Source: Dicyema japonicum | Lineage: Eukaryota > Dicyemida > Rhombozoa > Dicyemidae | Length of the DNA stretch: 64,000 nt | Direction of reading: 5' to 3' | NCBI GenBank assembly: GCA_011109175.1 | Contig: RDEW01000095.1 | Span: forward strand, 40,046-104,045 | In this document: piece by piece, positions 1-11,832 of the stretch | Layout: each line of letters opens with the position of its first letter | Numbering within the stretch: the stretch's first letter is position 1 | Notes under the pieces: model-generated | Told to the model about the DNA's origin: nothing | The model's input: the letters and a program-made list of their open reading frames with translations, nothing else | The model's database searches: none | Program-made: the position numbers and the translations under genes

Positions 1-2
1 TT

Positions 3-474
3 CTGAGTGTAGTATCTACCCTCACATATATAAAGAATATTCCAATTGAAGTAGCTTGTAGTGTGATTTCAGACGTTTGCAACCAGAATGACTGCCCTAA
101 CAATCGATTTGGACGAATCAGAGCAATCAACCGCTATAATGGCTTGTTGTCGACTTTATATGGAAGTGAGTGTGTCGTAATGTGTAGTCTTCCCCTAAAA
201 AGATGATGAGTTGTGTGAAGAAAGCGTTGAAGGTTGCGGGCCACTGCAGTGGCACGAATGAACAATGCCGCTTTATGTTGGATGTCGTAAACCATATTAT
301 TTATTTCCGAGATGGAGATATTCTCAATGTTGTCATTCATGATTATTCCAGGTTAATTATGAGATTGTGGAAGAATGCATAAGCAGAGTGGAGTCCAAGT
401 TGGAGAATACTAAGGATGATGACTTGATGAGATATTTTACTAATCTGAGTACTGCTATTAGCCAGTGGAATTAA
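3..474 (+). CDS. VPS35: VPS35, retromer core subunit (3' end only)
   Basis: This is the C-terminal end of VPS35, the curved scaffold of the retromer coat that recycles cargo from endosomes. The gene runs in from outside the window. Exons are 3-50, 73-165, 188-328 and 352-474, with introns of 22, 22 and 23 nt; all phases agree and the frame ends in TAA at 472-474. The peptide shows the end of the helical solenoid: a MACCRLYMES stretch (family: CAHLFWS), then CVKKALKVAGHC (family: CLKKALKIANQC), then a VVNHIIYFRDGD segment (family: NRYIYFYEKEND). None of this appears as one ORF. Identity rests on order and spacing of these segments. No long acidic tail follows the last helix. Confidence 0.82.
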
Positions 475-544
475 TATTTTTTAATATAGTGATTTTATTA
501 TTTTAATTTTTTGCGGATAATATTGTGTTAATAATTTCGAATTT

Positions 545-622
545 TATTTTTTAATTTCATGTGATTAATTTTTTTAATAATTTTTATTTTTTTAATTTCA
601 TGTGATTAATTTTTTAATAAGT
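545..622. repeat. Short AT-rich tandem duplication
   Basis: About 35 bp containing AATTTCATGTGATTAATTTT occurs twice in a row with a period near 41 bp, just past the VPS35 stop. It is simple sequence with no coding content. Confidence 0.6.
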
Positions 623-725
623 AGTAGATCTCTGGGCGGCCTGTCTTAGCGGCGCGTCGTTTTTTTATGGTTGACAGTTTCCTACATGTTAGCGATCCGT
701 GTTTAATAATTTTGAACTCAGGAAA
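610..725 (+). mobile_element. LINE-B 3' end fragment
   Basis: The segment starting GATCTCTGGGCGGCCTGTC and ending in a degraded GTTAGCGATCCGTGTTTAAT matches the 3' end of the larger LINE-B copy at 41.65-41.77 kb. Only the terminal ~115 bp survives. The stretch 725-960 that follows holds a short SINE-D-like piece near 840-900 and no gene. Confidence 0.55.
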
Positions 726-959
726 ATCTGCGACATTAGGGACTGCCAACTTTAGCGGTCCTTGACTAGGTAGCTTACTGCTTTGGATGTCCTGTCATTT
801 CTCCTTCCATGTTCTACTAGATTTGCTTCATGCTATTCACCTGTCCCAAATGACGCCCAGTGGTACCAAAAAAACATTTGTCTACTTCCACTTTACTGGA
901 TAGTTTCTCATAACTGTTAAATTTTATTGAAGAAAGAAAATAGAGTAAACGGTTATATA

Positions 960-2160
960 GAGGCCATGATGCGTGGCTATTCCCTCTCAGGATACGCTCA
1001 GGATAGCGAGCGAGATTCGCTCAAATAACCAGCAGCGCTCACGAGGGTCTCCTTTTCGTGTAGCGATCCGATTTCCTAGACGACTCAAGAATTCCAGCGT
1101 CGCAGCGCAAGGGAACTAGACGTCTAAACGGCGAGTGGAACAAACAAAAAATCCTTGGGTAGGACCGCGTACTTTTCCCGTTTCATCTTCTCGGCCTTCT
1201 CAGCGGCAGAACAGGCTCCAGAGGCACTCTGGAATAGGTTGCAAGAGGCAAATGTGTCGGTGCAGGTAACGTACCTGACAAGAGGTTTCCCGGCTTCAAA
1301 AGGGAAGATGGTCATCCCATCTGGTCGTTTCCCGTCTCAAAGACCGACAGGTTCGAGCATGGAGGGGTGTCCAACGGCGTCCAAAGCTCTCCTAATGACT
1401 TCGTTCAAGGCCATGTGTCTGGGAAATCTGCCTGTCTCTTCCTGCAGGAGAGAAGGTGTTGGCCAAAACAGTCGATTCTGTATCCACATCGGCACGAATG
1501 TGGAATACAGACTTTTAATCCCAGTCGCAATGAGATCCCAATACGGACGAATTCATCATCCAGGAAGGTACCCAGAACTCCATTGGGAATGGCGTTGAGA
1601 CAGGTACCGCTCTCGGGAGACGACCCCAGACAACAAACAGGCACGGCGATGTTGGCTAGATAACACTAGCAAATCTTTGAAAGAATTCCAGGGAGTTATA
1701 GGCCACTAGCGATGATAGACATGAAGGGAGAGAAAGGTCCATAGGGTTCCGAATTTCAAGTTCTCCGAGACTCACTGGCAGCGTGGCTTGCTTCCATGAG
1801 TAATTCTCGAACTGGACGTTGAAGATACGTTCCGCTGTCGTACGGAAGATCTCGTTAATCTGTGCGAGTTGGTCATACAGGGTGAAATAGAGAGCAGTCC
1901 TCAGGACATATGCAAGGCTCTGTACATTGAGACTGTTTTTTTCAGGAGGAATAATGCTGTATGCATGTCAATAGACACAAGCGGTTCAGAGTCTCTCTGA
2001 GGAACAGTCGTTTTTTCACGTATAGCTTTTCCCATTGCATTTATGATGATCGGGGATCCGAGGAATATAAGTTCTTCATCGAGCGTGGAAATACTTCCAG
2101 GCAGTAAATTTCCGAAACATGACAAAGCTTTTGAATACTTCTCTTCTGAAAGTCCGCAAT
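960..2160 (-). mobile_element. LINE-A: C-terminal part and 3' UTR of a degraded non-LTR retrotransposon
   Basis: Read on the minus strand, three blocks lie in canonical order: 2125-1901 with FLGSP and a TALFLLKKTVS segment, 1644-1405 with CLNAIPNGVLGT and a CRCG cysteine cluster, and 1315-1124 with FPFEAGKPLV followed by an ACSAAEKAEKMKREKY helix. This block order is typical of the region after the RT domain in a widespread group of animal non-LTR elements. Positions 1100-960 correspond to the 3' UTR, shared with 48.61-48.72 kb and 52.09-52.21 kb. Frames are broken between blocks, so the copy is dead. Confidence 0.75.
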
Positions 2161-2329
2161 TGTAGATTTCTCATAACTGGAAAGAATGGCTGATTCTGGA
2201 AGGACTTGCGTGTTATTGCGTGGAAGATCTTTGCTTCTGCGACTATGGATACATTTAATCAGTCGCTAACTATTTTCTTTCTTGATGTATCCGGGATTTA
2301 TTTAATTTACTTATTAACTCCAGGCTTAC

Positions 2330-2740
2330 AATCTATTGTTAGCCAAAGCACAGTCACAACTAATTAATCGAAGGAAGGTATCCAAGGGAGAACGTCTGCT
2401 TTTGCCAACCAAGTCTATCTTCCAATAGTTCAATACAGGTTTCCAAAGAGAAGTGGAGAAGTAGGTGTGCCTTCTACCATCTTCGTCGCACGTCCTACTG
2501 TCGCTGACATCATTTAATTCCTTAGCGGAAGAGTTTTCACAATGGTTATCTTCACCCAGTGGATTTGGTCAGGGAGAAGGTAGGAAGATCCCTTTCAATA
2601 ACTGTGTCGTGTCAGAAGGACTCGTTTCTTCACGAATAGGATCTATTTGATGAGAATTGCCCTTAGATGAAAACTCCATTTTGATGATTCGAACCCACGA
2701 CTATCAGATCCGATGTCATCAGACGTTACGTTCACCGGGG
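2330..2740 (-). mobile_element. SINE-C copy with tRNA-like head
   Basis: The right end, read on the minus strand, resembles the 3' two thirds of a tRNA: GTCTGATGACATCGG followed by GTCGTGGGTTCGAATC (box B). The body (CACAACTAATTAATCGAAGG, then TTCACAATGG and TTTGGTCAGGGAGAAG) recurs at 22.77-23.00 kb. Other copies are at 39.39 and 42.6 kb. This is a tRNA-derived short interspersed element, not a functional tRNA. Confidence 0.7.
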
Positions 2741-2984
2741 ATTAATAAATAAATTTATCTTTGATAATGACGTATTGGACTCATACTCATTAATATGCTC
2801 TAATGACATTAGAGTTATTTTTAAAATTCATTCCATATTTCATACTAAAAGTGTTGGCCTACAAAAATTTTCCTGGCAATGCCTTTGAATGTAATTTGAT
2901 CGTCAGAGCTGGTAAATTTCTGTAGTTTGGTGGCTGTTGACTGGACTCTCTGATCTTCTTTAGATTCGTTTGTGAAGATGAAAT

Positions 2985-3665
2985 TATTATTATTAAAAGT
3001 ACTCCCAAGAAAACATAAATTAGTTAAGTTTCCCTTGTGCCGTATTCCTAATCATCCTCTCCGTCAACCTCGACCATGATCCTCTGTTGCGCGCTAGTTC
3101 TCTTAGGTAGTCCAGATCGTCTGCCGAAGTTAGTCTCATACCAACCGCCGATAGGTCTTCGTTCAAGATAGTCGGAAGTGTCGTTCTTAGTCTTCCGCGA
3201 AATCCGGCTGCTGTGTGTGCGAAGTAGTTGACCATTGCGAAATTTGAGGGGACCTGGTCATTTAGACGTCTTGATTGAAAATATCATCTGACAGCACGCC
3301 GTATTTGCATTTATTATAAAGGTTTGCATCAGAGATCTTCATAGGCCAGTTAATCTTGATTACCGATTTGAGCTGAGCTCTGTGGAAAGAGTCAAGACGG
3401 TCCATTTCTTGTTTAGAGATTCCCCAAATCCAAGAGTTGTAGGTTAATACCGGGATGACAAAAGCTTTGATATTCTAACCTGGTGTTTAGTTCTATCCTC
3501 TTTTTGTGGATAGGTCGCATATCAGTTGGTATTTTTTTGAGGTTGTTTAAGTCCTCTGCAATTGAAAGTTTAGGGAGTGAACGGAGAAGTCGGTAAAGAA
3601 TGCGAATAAAACAGTGCAATAGAGATGTTGTCACCAAAAATTTGATGAAATGATTGACAATCAAA
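2985..3665 (-). mobile_element. LINE-C C-terminal fragment
   Basis: On the minus strand, 3480-3260 reads as a post-RT region (VLTYNSWIWGIS, then DRLDSFHRAQLKS and KINWPMKISDANLY). Positions 3235-3020 encode GRLRTTLPTILNEDL and SADDLDYLRELARNRGSW. The same two blocks occur at 21.5-22.0 kb and in part at 60.0-60.25 kb. A TAA-type microsatellite tail lies at its 3' end near 2985. It is frame-broken. The interval 3670-4090 beyond it shows nothing recognisable. Confidence 0.7.
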
Positions 3666-4090
3666 AATTTATTAATGAATCAAATCTTAATTGAAGAAAC
3701 AATAGATATCGTCGAGCCCTGGTGGTTAAGGCAAAGAGATCCAGAACTACTCTCCCAGCCAGAGACGGATGATGTCCACATCGTAAACGAGAAAGTTCCA
3801 CTCTGACGGCCTTCGGAAGAAGCAGTTCGGAAGTGCTAGGGTAACTAAAGTTCAGAATTAAAGATTTATTGTTCAGTCAATTAGATTTTTATTTTTGATT
3901 TAAAAAAGTGACGTAAAATATTAATTGATTTCTCTTTGGTCAATAAAATATCTGCAAACTTTTTTCTTGCTCATACTCAATCACCCACGTGCATTTTTTA
4001 AATCACAGAGGAAATACATTCTGCGGTATTATATCAATAATAGCGCTAACCCAAGCCACATAAATTGCAATTGCAGGACTAGAAAGCGAC

Positions 4091-6414
4091 ATGTTTGAAG
4101 TAAGCATTAAGTCGTAGTCTAGTTTCTCAAAAGACGTATTCGCCCGTTAAAGAAGAAGCTTGATTTGCCAGAACAAAACTGGGAATCCATCAAAGAATAT
4201 TGTGAAGAAAATGAAACACTGTTTGAGGACCCAGAATTCCCAGCAGAAGATTCGTCAATTTTTTATGACAAGCCAGTACCGGGAACAGTGGAGTGGGTCC
4301 GACCAACGGTATCAGTATGAAAATTATTATAGGAACTTGTCGATAATCCACTATTTATTGCCGACGATGCCTCTCGTTTTGATATTGTGCAGGGATCATT
4401 GGGTCAGTAATATTGAATGACATAAATAGGTGACTGCTGGCTGTTGGCGGCTGTAGCTTCGCTTACAACTGAAAAAAAATTGTTCGCAAAAGTCGTACCA
4501 ATGAATCAGACTTTTGAAGGATCGGAATATTTTGGGGCTTTTAAATTTATGTTTTGGCATTTCGGAAAGTTTAAAGAAGTCATCGTGGATGACCGACTTC
4601 CAATGATAGACGGGGAACTAATTTTCATGCATTCTGCAACTAATAATGAATTTTGGTCAGCTTTGTTTGAAAAGGCCTACGCAAAGTACTAATTTCCCAA
4701 GTTACAATAGAATGTGCGGTTGTTACCAAGCATTGGACGGTGGATCTGCAGCTGAGGCTCTAATTGACTTCACAGGAGGCATTGGAGAGCGATTCATTCT
4801 TTCTGAAGCACCGTCCAATTTATTTTCACTGCTTCATGATGCTTCCAAACGCGGTTCCCTCATGTCATGTGCTATAATAGTGATGAATTCTAATTTACTG
4901 TAGGGAAATACTCTCGAAGGACGACTTTCAAATGGCTTGGTGGTCTTGCACGCATATTCTTTGACAGGACTTAGAAAAGTACATAGAGACTAACCATGCT
5001 AGGTTACTATTTCTAAACTGGGGATGAATGTTCAATTATTGCGAATAAGAAATCCCTGGGGAGAAGTCGAATGGAATGGGTCTTGGAGTGACAATTCCAG
5101 AGAATGGGAGTTGGTTTCGGAAGAAGAAAAGGAAGAGCTTGACCTTACATATAAAAATGATGGGGAATTTTGGTATTCTAAGAAAATGATGTAATAGGAT
5201 GGATTGGAGGGATTTCTCTTCCAACTATTCTATCGTTGAAGTGTGCAACCTCCACCCAGACTCTGTCACCGACTCTGACATAGATAACTGGAAATTGACT
5301 CAATTCGAGGGATCGTGGGTTAAATTTGTCAGTGCTGGAGGAAATTTAAGATCCAGTTCGTTGATGTTGATAATTATTAGGATCATTTAGTTCAAATCCC
5401 ACATTTACTTTCGAAATTGAAAAAACTGAGGAGTATACGACGGAAGTCCTCATTTCAGTCTCCCAAAAAGACCGCAGAAGGCTGTTCTCTCAAGGAAAAT
5501 CAATGTTACCGATTGCCTTCCACGTATTTGAAGTATCTCTTAAATCATGAAATTTTCAAGAATGATGGGGGAAGATTGACAATGGTGGGGAATTCAGGCC
5601 CGTACACAAATAAGAGAGACATCTCAAAGAGGTTTGAATTACGAGCTGGGAAGTATTCTATCATTGTGTCCACATACGAGACCAATCTTCAAGGAGAATT
5701 CTTGGTTAGAATATTCAGCGAGGCTGAGACCAGAGAAAGTGAGGAGGAAGTCGAAGAAGTGGTGAGTCATATGGTTAAAAAAATAAGGAATACAAGGAAA
5801 GTGAAGACGAAGATTTGGAAAGTATATTCAGAGATGCAGCGGGAGATGACATGGAGCTCAACACTTCAGACTTGAATAAACTGTTAAATAGTATTTTTAT
5901 TATGTCTACCAAAGACTATGATAACTTTTCACGGGGGAACACAGCCCATCTGATATCACTCTACGATGTATTCCTAAATAATAAAATAATAGACCGACGG
6001 AAGCGGATGCCTAGGATTTGATGAATTCAGGGACCTTTGGGGAAGGATAAAGCAAGCAAAAGTATCAAATTTACGCAATTCATAGGAAATCTTCAAAAGT
6101 GCTGACGCTGACGACACTGGATCGTTATCCACCTTTGAACTGAAAGGAGCTATTCGTCGAGCAGGTATTATTAGTAGTCAGTTGATAGGATATGTGGTCA
6201 GAAATAAAACTGTGATGTCCCTAGTACTAAAACACTCTGACGAAGACGGGACAATGAGTTTCGATGATTTTGTCGTGTGCATTGTCAAATTGTCGCGGAC
6301 TTCAGGTGAGCCCATTAAATAACCAATAAAGAAATATTCAAGAAGCAATCAGGAGGTCAGAGAATTGCAAGATTCGCATTGACTCAGTTCATCGAGGACG
6401 TTTGCTCATTATAA
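4091..6414 (+). CDS. Calpain cysteine protease (classical, with PEF domain)
   Basis: Calcium-dependent cytosolic cysteine protease of about 657 aa in 15 exons: 4091-4099, 4123-4308, 4333-4402, 4430-4685, 4711-4879, 4904-4978, 5003-5172, 5198-5355, 5381-5532, 5561-5761, 5788-5967, 5993-6061, 6086-6164, 6189-6305, 6332-6414. All phases agree; the introns are 23-28 nt. The CysPc core carries the catalytic Cys in QGSLGDCWLLAAVAS, the His in VVLHAYSLTGL and the Asn in RIRNPWGEVEW. A C2-like domain follows (SNPTFTFEIEK to FLVRIFSEAE), then an acidic linker and a penta-EF-hand domain starting FRDAAGDDMEL, with loops YDTDGSGCLGFDEF and DADDTGSLSTFEL. The start codon gives a 3-codon first exon. Calpain identity is firm; the paralogue is not assigned. 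Confidence 0.93.
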
Positions 6415-6588
6415 TCTAACTAATTATTATTTTTTCTAACAAAATTAATAAATATTCTCAATATTTTTTTGAAATTATCAATTAGTTGTAATTTAATTTA
6501 ATTAATTATATGGCCGCCATATCGACAGTGGTTAGATTATTTAGAGAATATAGTAGGCGTGGTAACGGGGTTTTTTTACAAGTTAGAA

Positions 6589-8316
6589 ATGTCTTCCAGC
6601 CTGATTGGAGCTATTGATCAAGGAACATCCAGCACAAAGTTTATGGTTGAATTAATATGATTCTATGTTAGGTATTTGACTCTTCCACTTGGAAATGTGT
6701 TTCTTCCTACCAGCAGACTGTACGGTGTTTTAGTCCCCAAGAAGGGTCATTTTTATTATTACTGCAGGTGGAATGAACAGGATCCCTACGAAATACTTGA
6801 TAGTGTACTCCAATGCATGAATAAAGTCAGGGATCAAATACGTGATTTAAAATACAAATCAATTCAAGCCATTGGAATAAGTAATCAACGGGAGACTGTT
6901 TTGGCTTGGGAAAGAAACAATGGGAGACCACTTTCTAACGCAATTGGTCACATTGTTAATCATAACTTAGTATGGAGTGATTTAAGGACTAGTGGGCTTA
7001 TTGAAGATTATATTCGGAAATATAACATTGATGCTATTAAAGACACGTGTGGGTTACCTCTTTCCCCATATTTTACAGCTGGGAAGATCAGGTGGTTGAT
7101 AGATAATGTATCTGATGTGAGAAACTCTTTTGAGTTTGGAAATTGTTGCTTTGGAACAATTGACACGTGGCTTCTTTGGGTGAGTTAGTTTCATTATTTT
7201 TTCAGAATCTTACTTGCGGGAGCTCTTATATGACTGATGTCACTAATGCTAGCAGAACCATGCTTTTTAACTTGAAGACTCTGAAATGGGACTCTGAACT
7301 CTGTCGCTTCTTTTCCCTGCCTCCTCCAAGTGACTGGCTTCCAAAAATATGCCCGTCGTCCCACAATTATGGTTTAATAACGTTAAATGATTGTCCCTTT
7401 GGTGGAGTCCCCATAACAGCCGTAGTATATGTTTAACATACCAGATTTTGGGAGATCAACAATCCGCTCTGTTTGGCCATCAGTGCTTCTCGAAAGGATC
7501 GGCCAAGAACACGTAATATTGTGCTTACTCTCAGCTATGGCACTGGATGTTTTATGCTCAAGAATATAGGGGACACTGTAATATTAATATTGAAACTAAC
7601 AGCCGGTCATTAATAAGTCAGGTTTAATCACAACAGTCGCGTATCAAGTGAGTGAAATGCCAGTTTATGCTCATGAAGTAGTTTTCTGTTATATCTCTAG
7701 GGATCTGTGGCTGCTGCAGGAAGTGCTATTAATTGGGTGAGAGATAATTTGAAGTTATTTTCAAATTTTGACGAATTTGGTATTTTGGTAAGAGTAATGA
7801 TAGATTGTATGACAAAACAGCTAAGTGACTCTGGACTTGTCTGTTTTGTACCTGCCTTTTCAGGACTGTACTGTCCACATTGGGATAGCTCGGCAAGGGG
7901 GTTGACTTTATTGATTATGCAGACTAATATGTGGACTTACTCAGTTCACTCATTCGGGACATATTATGCTGGCAGCCCTAGAGGCTATTGCCTTCCAGAA
8001 TAAATTAGTCTTCGATGCAGAGGTGACTGTATATTGCAGTATTAAAGTGGGGAAATGACGTCTCTGAATTAAGGGTGGATGGGGACTCTCAGCAAACTCT
8101 AGACTCATGCAACTGCAGGCAGACATACTTGGGATACCAATCAGTAAAACTTGTGATTTGAATTTAGAACGGTTTGACTTTGGTGAGTTTACTGCCTTCG
8201 GATCTGCATTGGCGGCTGCGGTCACTGTTGGCTTGTTCTCGCCCTCAAAACCAGTCGAATCGTTAAACTTTACTACGTTTTATCCAACCTCTGACACAAA
8301 CAGTATTTTCATGTAA
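6589..8316 (+). CDS. GK: Glycerol kinase (one apparent 1-bp frameshift)
   Basis: FGGY-family kinase that phosphorylates glycerol to glycerol-3-phosphate; about 488 aa if one base is restored. Twelve exons: 6589-6645, 6672-6745, 6768-6946, 6971-7179, 7206-7424, 7445-7512, 7535-7577, 7603-7677, 7701-7793, 7821-7900, 7923-8022, 8048-8316. Introns are 20-27 nt; the 7425-7444 intron is only 20 nt. Family landmarks: GAIDQGTSSTKF at the N terminus, FSPQEGWNEQDPYEI, DTWLLWNLT, VAYQVSEMPVYAHEGS, FVPAFSGLYCPHWDSSARG, then VDGG/LSANSRLMQLQADIL. The frame breaks at the G-run 8081-8084, where VDGG needs five Gs and four are present. Everything before and after is open and conserved. The 7794-7820 intron was chosen because it restores family length. 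Confidence 0.9.
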
Positions 8317-9133
8317 TTCATTAAGTTCAAACAAAATATAAATTATGGCTTGAAGCTGTTGAAAAGTCACGAAATTCTGTCATTTAACATGTGAATGTTT
8401 TAATTTTACTTCGGCCGCGGAGTTTTTGATACTGACTTTTATTAAAAATAGATCAAACCAAAATTTAGGCTTTAAGATGGCAACACTCCCACTATGTGAC
8501 CTTCGGCCGCGGAGTGTTTGATACTGAATCTTATTGAAATATAGAACAATTTACATAATCTGTGATGAAATATTTCATCCTCAGATTTTAAATTTTTTTG
8601 CTAAAGTCTGATTTTCATTCTTTGTTTAGGCGTAATATTGTTCAGCAATACATCTTGCGACTGAAATCTCTTAATTTCGTTAAGTTATTGTGTTGTCAGT
8701 TTATAGAAACCCACAAGAATAATTTATCTCGAGTGATTAATTATTTTTTTAAATATAATACTTTTTAGTTTTTAATAACAATTCTAATAAATTTCCCTTA
8801 TTTATTTTTTTGTAATTATTTTTTGGAGATAAGCTAGACATTCCTCCAACGGACGGTTACATTTAATATGTGAATATTTTAATTTTATTTTTAAATAAAT
8901 TTTGCACTGGAGTATAGGAGGCAGATCCCTGAGATGCCATATGGGCAGAAGGTTCAATTGGACAAGGCGCTCTCGGAGTTGTTTTAGCAGCCAGAATCGA
9001 AGCTGCTTGAGGAGGCAGGCGAGGAAGGTTGTTGATTATTAAATATATTAACTTTTTTATTGTTGGTTTAATAAAGTGGGTTCTAATTTTTAAATAAATT
9101 TTTATTAAGTTATAAATCTTTTTAATTTTTTAA
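8317..9133. repeat. Intergenic AT-rich spacer with a 92-bp direct repeat
   Basis: CTTCGGCCGCGGAGT followed by TTTGATACTGA and a TTATT-AAATAGA stretch occurs at 8409 and again at 8501, a 92-bp period, possibly a decayed tandem element. Positions 8910-9030 are an isolated GC-richer patch with open frames in two phases and no family I recognise. No gene is called. Confidence 0.5.
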
Positions 9134-9780
9134 ATGGAGGTGGTATTTAGTGGGGTTATTGATATTAGATTTGGAAACAGGGTGCGGAAAGTCGGTTGTA
9201 TTTATCACAATTCTATGAAATTCCCTGTGTTATTAAGGAAAGATTTAAGCGGGAATATCGGCAGCCTGCACTTGACTTGTATCTCACTCAACAGCGAATG
9301 CGAGCTGAAGTTCGTGCTTTAGTTAAATGCAAAGAAGCTGGGCTAAATACTCCTACTGTTCTACACGTGGATATGATCAGAGGCCGAATTTATCTGCAAC
9401 TTATATGTAATGGAGTTAGTCTTGCTGATTCTAACCTGACATGTGCCGTATTTTCTAAAGTTGGGTCTTCTTTGGCGATAATGCACAAAAACAACATAAT
9501 TCACGGAGATTTGACTACTTCCAACATTCTGATTACTCATCAGCTTTCTGTGTATTTGATCGACTTTGGTTTGGCTCACATTGACTCTGCTCTTGCTGAG
9601 GACAAGGCGGTTGACTTGTACGTGTTTGAAAGATCCCTTAAAACATCTCACTCGAATGCTGACATCTTCTTCTCAGCCTTAATGTCCGCCTATATAAGCG
9701 AGTGGAGTGGGGGACAGCAAGTCAGTGATAAACTGGACGAGGTCAGAATGAGGGGACGAAAGAGAGATGTTGTTGGATAA
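9134..9780 (+). CDS. TP53RK: BUD32/TP53RK-type atypical protein kinase (EKC/KEOPS complex)
   Basis: Kinase/ATPase subunit of the KEOPS complex, needed for t6A modification of ANN-decoding tRNAs. There are two exons, 9134-9154 and 9181-9780 (26-nt intron), encoding 206 aa, short like archaeal Bud32. Seen: the nucleotide-binding GAESRLY in place of a Gly-rich loop, catalytic Lys in CVIKERFKREYRQPALD, HGDLTTSNIL catalytic loop, LIDFGLAH metal-binding motif, EDKAVDLYVFERSL, and the C-terminal basic tail VRMRGRKRDVVG typical of the family. The first exon supplies MEVVFSG, which flows into GAE, supporting this start. No frame problems. Positions 9781-9850 look like its AT-rich 3' UTR. Confidence 0.93.
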
Positions 9781-11500
9781 CTTCCAACATAAACTTGTTT
9801 TTTTACCGTCGATTTAAATATTGTTTTATTGAATTAGTTGTATTAACATGAAAATGATGTGTTCTTAAGGGAACTTTGAGATTAATGTTCCCCTCATTCT
9901 CGGGAACACTAGAGAGCCTAGTATAAATGATCCAAAAGGACAGAAACCATAAACTTTAAGAATTGATATTTAGCTAGTAATTATATCATCCCACTTCTAA
10001 GAGATGACCATTGTCAACGATCCTCCAAGTTTTGGAGTAGAGTAAAAACATTGATGCATCGGCAATCATTTTTGCTAAGAAACTAGTGTATTGGATGTAA
10101 CTGAATTTAGTCCGTCACCTGAGAAGAAGAACGAGTATCTAACTCCAACGGTAGACAAGTTCACCAAGACAACAATCGTGAAAACTCTTCTAAGGAATGA
10201 TCCAGTGGAACAGGTTAAATCGAATGTTCTTTTTTTGATTCCATTTTAGCAGTGAGTACCTTTTGAGACAAGTGGATAGATAACATGACACAACGATAAT
10301 AAGGAACGAATAGAAGAAACTGAGTAAAGGATTTGAAAACCTTCAACCGAGTAGCCAACGAGATAAATCATCCTCGAAATGACAAAATTCCAAAAACCAT
10401 GGTAACACAAGACTAAATACTCACATAATCACGACACTCTAACAGAGATCTCATTTTGGCACGATGCTCCCTTCGGTTCCAGACAACCACATATCGGCCG
10501 TATAACCAAATGATCGTAGTTACATGGACGGACCTTTCGCTTCTTACTGATTCCAGAGGCATTGGAGAGGAAACCTTCCCATAAGTCCATCGAGATCATT
10601 TTTATTGATATAAAAACCGAACCAATAAGGTACCTAGCCTTGATATACCGGGAAAAGGTTGAGTCAACTTTCAATTAAGGTATTTTATTTAGAACCCCGG
10701 GATCATTGAGAAAGAAAGACAGAAAAAAACGTCAGACAGTTAGGTAATCACAGTTTCCGCAATCAAACGAGCCATCCAACGTTTGTGGTTTCACATTGTC
10801 CTCACTACCATGCGGAAGAGCCTTCTCTCATCCCTGTAGAAGAATCGTATTGGGGAGGGGAACTTCCTAACAAATCGACTTTCTTTTGCCTTGGAAAAGG
10901 ACAGGCCAAGCCGGTTTCCGTCAACCTTACAGACCCGAAGGAATCCGGTTCGGCGACTACAAGTCGTAGCTTCCGTGAGTAGGGGATTAACCATTGATCC
11001 AGAATGAGTCCCATCATAAATATAGTTTTCCGGTATATTGAATTGATTCTGTGGTGCGTAGCCTCTGATAACGCAAATCTCCATGCAACAGAGGCATGAT
11101 CCACAGCTAAGGCGATATGTTGCAGGTAGAGTGTTGCAACAGAAGCATCCAAATTCAAAGAAATCCTCCCGACAAGCGCGTGCAACTTTCAACTTCTGCA
11201 GACCTATAGAGAGAAATTTCTTCGCATGTGAATGAAATTCAACAGCCTGTCGAACATAAATCCAAGAATTGAAGGAGACCTTTTTACTGGTATCTGGACA
11301 GGACCAATGAAAATTCTTGGATATTATTTTGAACGACGGTCTGAGGTAAAAAGCCTTCATAATGATTTTTCGGCAAAAATCGTTAGTTGGTGCAGTCAAC
11401 CAATCATAGACGAGGTTCACTCTCGCTTGGGTATTAGAGGTTGCAAGGTATATCAAGTACATATGGTCGAAGAGAAACGTACCCCTCTGTCCATATTCGC
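9781..11500. other. Intergenic region with an unassigned 241-codon minus-strand ORF
   Basis: Positions 9781-10430 show nothing recognisable. On the minus strand 11516-10791 is open for 241 codons; it includes a cysteine-rich stretch (FGCFCCNTL, SCGSCLCCMEIC). A second frame (11185-10805) is also open, as is 10674-10429. None matches a family I know, and no flanking short introns are evident. A transposon remnant is the most likely explanation. I do not call a gene. Confidence 0.35.
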
Positions 11501-11504
11501 CATT

Positions 11505-11725
11505 TCGGGAAGCCATCCAGCGGAGTAGGGAAGGAATATATCCTTTTTTTAATACCAGCTAAGCATTGAACGTCTCCTGAGACAGGTGGATCAACTGGAG
11601 CATCTTAGGATTTGAAGAAGAAACAGAGCTTAACGTTATCCTTTAACCAAATAGCGGTGTGGAAATCGAATCCCACAGATAATCGCGACTCGAGCGACAT
11701 AGTGTAATAGAACTAAACCACCAAC
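11505..11725 (-). mobile_element. SINE-B copy
   Basis: CTCCTGAGACAGGTGGATCA (11575-11594) and a degraded tRNA-like head read on the minus strand (CACTATGTCGC, then GTGGGATTCGATTTCC as box B) match SINE-B copies at 43.17-43.36 and 49.59-49.81 kb (minus) and 36.34 kb (plus). Confidence 0.6.
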
Positions 11726-11832
11726 TCGACCTCGACAAGCTGACATTTAAAATTAGAATATTTCAAGTTAATTTATATTAATTTAATTTTTGTTCAGATT
11801 AAAGCATTATTATATTTTTTTATTGTGTCCTC

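Noticed and set aside
2675-2740. tRNA gene
   Set aside because: The acceptor stem does not close, and the same head is attached to the same body at other SINE-C loci.
7791-7820. In-frame coding of the segment before LSDSGLVCF in glycerol kinase
   Set aside because: It would add nine residues absent from the family, whereas a 27-nt GT-AG intron restores normal spacing.
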